Source: Pseudodesulfovibrio sp. | GTDB lineage: Bacteria; Desulfobacterota; Desulfovibrionia; Desulfovibrionales; Desulfovibrionaceae | Reading direction: 5' to 3' | NCBI GenBank assembly: GCA_022712815.1 | Contig: JAFLJW010000443.1 | Span: 1-28,093 of the forward strand | Length of the DNA: 28,093 bases | Shown here: one piece after another, positions 25,579 through 28,093 of the stretch | How the letters are laid out: each line of letters opens with the position of its first letter | How positions within the stretch are numbered: position 1 is the stretch's first letter | Translations under genes and position numbers: made by a program | The notes under the pieces: generated by a model | What the model saw: the letters and a program-made list of their open reading frames with translations, nothing else | Database searches by the model: none | What the model was told of the DNA's origin: nothing

Positions 25579-26892
25579 TTAAAAAGTATAACGGAGAGTG
25601 CAGTAGACGAAATCATTATCGCCATACTGCCCCAGAATGCTGTTATCCGGGCCAGTCCAAACCATCACACCGGACAGAATTTTCCAATTGTCGCCCAGTG
25701 CATAGTCTGTGAAAAATTCCGTAATTGTTCCTTCGGCTTCCATGTAACACTTCCCTCGGACCCCAAAGGAAAGAGCATCATCTGCCAATTTGCTGCTGAG
25801 TTCATACGTCAAGCCGTACTGCCACTTAGTTTGTGCGGAACCAGCGCCGTAAACATCGGCAAAGGCCTGTATGTTGAGGTAGTGCTTCCCTTCAATATCA
25901 TAGTCCCAACCCAAGACTCCCTGGAGAAGATCACGCCTGACAGGGAGTCCGGTTTCGGGGTCCTGATACGGAACCTCCGGTTTCCACGCCAGTTCACCGC
26001 GTAAAGTATTGCTTTCCAGCCCTTTGGCAAAGGTGACGCCGTATGCGGTGAATCGCTGATATTCCGGGATTAGTTGCGTACCCCCTCCGGTATTTTCAAG
26101 TGAGAAAACAGGGTTGTCCGCATATCCGTGGAAAAACATCAACGCGAGATCCCAGCCTTCGGCCATGGTGGAAAGATGTCCTCCGTACTCCGCATCCTGA
26201 AACCAGTGATCAGGCTGTTGGGCCTTTTCAATAGTGAAAAGGCCCTGTCTTTCCTGTGTTCGCAGCACTTTCAAGGCCCTCGGCTCCCATGGATTGCCGC
26301 TACGTGGAATGTCGTTTACAGCAGCTACCGGCAAAAAGACTCCTTCCAAATTCCAGTCACCAAGCAACACAGACCCGCCTCCCATGAACACAGGCTGACG
26401 ATTGTCCGACCTGCCTGTGTTGACCGGATCAAGAATATCTAGTGGATTGATCAAGTCCATGGGATTGATGCCGTCCCCGGTCCCCCAGCGGTGTATCTTT
26501 CGTCCTAAAAAAAGATCCACACGATCAGTATCATACATGAAATACGCTTCATGGATGTTGGTATGCCAGGTTTGATGGCCATCCCCTTTCCATGTGGCAG
26601 CGGCAAGCTCTTGATCCGCATCAATATTTCCAAAGAAGGAAAATGCTTCTTTTTCCCATTTTGCTTCAAGTCGCAACCGCTGTCGGATTGAAACCGGCTC
26701 TTCAATATTCTTGATCGCAATCTGATTCCTGAACTCCAGGTATCCCCCAAGTTGCAGGTTTACCTCGGGTTCTGATGGTGGCAGGGATGCAAATATGTTG
26801 GTGTCCGCAAAGGGATCGCCCTCGACAGAGGCCCTCACTGAAGAATCCCAGAAAAGAATCGTCAGAAAGGCAGCAACAACGAGGTACCGCAT
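25579..26892 (-). CDS. DUF1302-like outer-membrane beta-barrel protein
   Basis: 437-residue protein with a signal peptide ending at about residue 21 (SSVRA) and alternating strand pattern throughout, ending in an aromatic residue (CTLRYTF) as outer-membrane barrels do. Residues about 130-155 (GRKIHRWGTGDGINP and DLINPLDILDP) match the conserved block of the DUF1302 family. Relatives are often encoded with a LolA-like protein and an RND exporter. Here the LolA-like gene is present immediately upstream (3-bp gap) but no RND gene is seen. Substrate unknown. Confidence 0.8.
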   Translation of the reverse strand: MRYLVVAAFLTILFWDSSVRASVEGDPFADTNIFASLPPSEPEVNLQLGGYLEFRNQIAIKNIEEPVSIRQRLRLEAKWEKEAFSFFGNIDADQELAAATWKGDGHQTWHTNIHEAYFMYDTDRVDLFLGRKIHRWGTGDGINPMDLINPLDILDPVNTGRSDNRQPVFMGGGSVLLGDWNLEGVFLPVAAVNDIPRSGNPWEPRALKVLRTQERQGLFTIEKAQQPDHWFQDAEYGGHLSTMAEGWDLALMFFHGYADNPVFSLENTGGGTQLIPEYQRFTAYGVTFAKGLESNTLRGELAWKPEVPYQDPETGLPVRRDLLQGVLGWDYDIEGKHYLNIQAFADVYGAGSAQTKWQYGLTYELSSKLADDALSFGVRGKCYMEAEGTITEFFTDYALGDNWKILSGVMVWTGPDNSILGQYGDNDFVYCTLRYTF

Positions 26893-26895
26893 GGC

Positions 26896-27693
26896 CTACC
26901 TTTTAAGATCGGAATACAGGAACACTTCGTCTGAAAGGCCTGTTTCATATTGTATTTCACGGGTTTCAAGCAAAGTCTCCGAATTGCGCGACAAGGACTT
27001 CATGCTCTGGCGGGTCGGTGTCCAGATTCCCTGGACCTGTTTGAATCCACCATACAGAAGCCTTTTGAATAACGTTCCGGTTTTGTCATAAAAATCTACA
27101 CGGGCCGGAAGCCATATGTCTTTACGAATCCACGTAATTCGTTTTGAATAATTGGTGGCCTCCGGTTTTACCGGGATCATCTCGACAACAAAACAACTCG
27201 CGCCGTATAAATCCTCCTTGCGGAGCAGGGTGTGGCGGTCGTCGTCAACTTCCCGTTTTGCCACATCCTCATTGGCAAAATCACTTCTCATGAAAGAGCC
27301 CTTTTTGCCGCCGCCACTAATCCGGCGCACCAACGACGTTGCTGGCATGTATATCCACATGTCATCATTCTTATGGATATCCTTGTAACTCCACGTCAGG
27401 TAGGACGTATCCCTGACGTCGCTGGGCTCTGAGAATCGGATCAGTTGCTTTTCGCAGTCCGGAAATTTCTTTTTTTTCATGTTCATCATCCGGACAAGTT
27501 GTTCATCTCCCCGGCGGATCATCATTACGATGTTGCTTTCGCCGCAGGAACTGCTGTCCACCTGATCCATTTTCACAACCACATCCCTTCCCGAAAAAGC
27601 CCAGGAAGAATTGGCAGTCGTCAGCAATAGACCAACCGCCAATATCATAAACAACACAAGGGAACGCTGGTGGATACACAGTGTCTTCGTCAT
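26896..27693 (-). CDS. LolA-like outer-membrane lipoprotein-sorting protein (COG2834 type)
   Basis: 265-residue exported protein. A signal peptide ends at about residue 32 (TTANSSWA). The mature part resembles the LolA-like outer-membrane lipoprotein-sorting family: FSGRDVVVKMDQVDSS, then RFSEPSDVRDTSYLTWSY, DDMWIYMPATSLVRRISGGGKKGSFMRSDF and ITWIRKDIWLPARVDFYDKTG. I chose ATG 27693 because GGAG lies nearby and a signal peptide follows; the longer frame to 27867 runs through the cysteine synthase gene. The ATG overlaps the stop of that gene by one base (TAATG). Likely works with the DUF1302-like barrel in outer-membrane or lipid/lipoprotein transport. Confidence 0.88.
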   Translation of the reverse strand: MTKTLCIHQRSLVLFMILAVGLLLTTANSSWAFSGRDVVVKMDQVDSSSCGESNIVMMIRRGDEQLVRMMNMKKKKFPDCEKQLIRFSEPSDVRDTSYLTWSYKDIHKNDDMWIYMPATSLVRRISGGGKKGSFMRSDFANEDVAKREVDDDRHTLLRKEDLYGASCFVVEMIPVKPEATNYSKRITWIRKDIWLPARVDFYDKTGTLFKRLLYGGFKQVQGIWTPTRQSMKSLSRNSETLLETREIQYETGLSDEVFLYSDLKR

Positions 27694-28093
27694 TACGCGG
27701 CTCCTTGAAAAAGCGGAGTGCTGAAGTAGCGTTCTGCCCGATCCGGCAGTATCGTCGCGATTCGCCACTCTGGATTTCTTTTGAGCATGATGATGGCCGC
27801 AGCCAGATTCGCGCCAGCCGAGATTCCCACCAGAATGCCTTTGGTCCGGGCCAGATTTGTCGCGCATTCCACGGCATCCTTATCCGAGATTTCCATCACG
27901 GCATCAATGAGTCTGGGGTCCACAATTTCCGGTAGAAATCCATCCCCAATGCCCTCGATACTGTGTGTCGTTGCAGTGTGTCCCAAGAGAGCTGCCGCAC
28001 CTCTTGGTTCCACGGCGAGCAGGTGCAGACCTGTTGTCCGTTCCTTGAGAAAGGAACCAACTCCCATCAGAGTGCCGCCACTACCGATTCCAT
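27693..28093 (-). CDS. Cysteine synthase, C-terminal part (5' end outside window)
   Basis: PLP-dependent O-acetylserine sulfhydrylase family (CysK/CysM), about the last 133 residues. The frame stays open to the window edge and reads GIGSGGTLMGVGSFLKE, the Gly-rich PLP-phosphate loop of this family. It then has GISAGANLAAAI and ILPDRAERYFSTPLF, the conserved C-terminal block. The active-site lysine and substrate loop lie outside the window. The stop overlaps the start of the LolA-like gene, so it heads or precedes a leftward operon with two envelope proteins. CysK and CysM cannot be separated from this fragment. Confidence 0.92.
   Translation of the reverse strand, partial: GIGSGGTLMGVGSFLKERTTGLHLLAVEPRGAAALLGHTATTHSIEGIGDGFLPEIVDPRLIDAVMEISDKDAVECATNLARTKGILVGISAGANLAAAIIMLKRNPEWRIATILPDRAERYFSTPLFQGAA

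Overview
The window reads as a piece of chromosome from a Gram-negative, probably anaerobic or microaerophilic bacterium. Desulfovibrionaceae or a related Desulfobacterota lineage is my best guess. This is inference from gene content: rubrerythrin and catalase, a DUF362 protein with two 4Fe-4S clusters, lipoproteins and beta-barrel proteins that imply an outer membrane, and a DUF3450/two-ExbB TonB locus. No rRNA, tRNA, CRISPR array, transposase or phage gene was seen. Both ends cut through a gene: a catalase on the left and a cysteine synthase on the right.

Layout, left to right. (1) 1-2446: the 3' part of a clade-3 type catalase with its terminator, then an HD-GYP c-di-GMP phosphodiesterase gene preceded by a 19-bp inverted repeat. 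(2) 2596-11361: a transport and hydrolysis locus with visibly lower GC than its surroundings. A leftward XRE-cupin regulator is separated by about 0.7 kb of AT-rich DNA from a rightward set: branched-chain-amino-acid/amide type ABC transporter (binding protein, two permeases, two ATPases), an M20 metallohydrolase and an amidase-signature enzyme, ending in a strong terminator. The simplest reading is uptake of an N-acylated or amide-containing compound and its stepwise hydrolysis. One ATPase (LivG-like) lacks the normal ABC signature motif. (3) 11434-13409: rubrerythrin (leftward) and a DUF362 ferredoxin-like protein (rightward). (4) 13493-14959: a leftward nfeD-SPFH (QmcA/paraslipin) membrane pair. 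(5) 15127-16757: three small lipoproteins in a rightward operon, the last two apparently paralogous. (6) 16900-19035: Tex, an S1-domain RNA-binding protein. (7) 19510-24540: a tightly overlapping six-gene energy-transduction operon (DUF3450, long TtpC-like ExbB, short ExbB, ExbD, TonB, TPR protein) behind a good Fur-box match that overlaps a plausible promoter, followed by an AraC-family regulator. (8) 25579-28093: a leftward operon of cysteine synthase, a LolA-like outer-membrane lipoprotein-sorting protein and a DUF1302-like beta-barrel.

The two parts that look most worth follow-up are the amide-uptake/hydrolysis locus, with its repeated TAATG/CATTA operator candidates and abnormal LivG signature, and the iron-linked TonB locus, which has two ExbB-type proteins and dedicated periplasmic partners but no TonB-dependent receptor in view. 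All functions are read from motifs and family resemblance by eye; no database search was possible.
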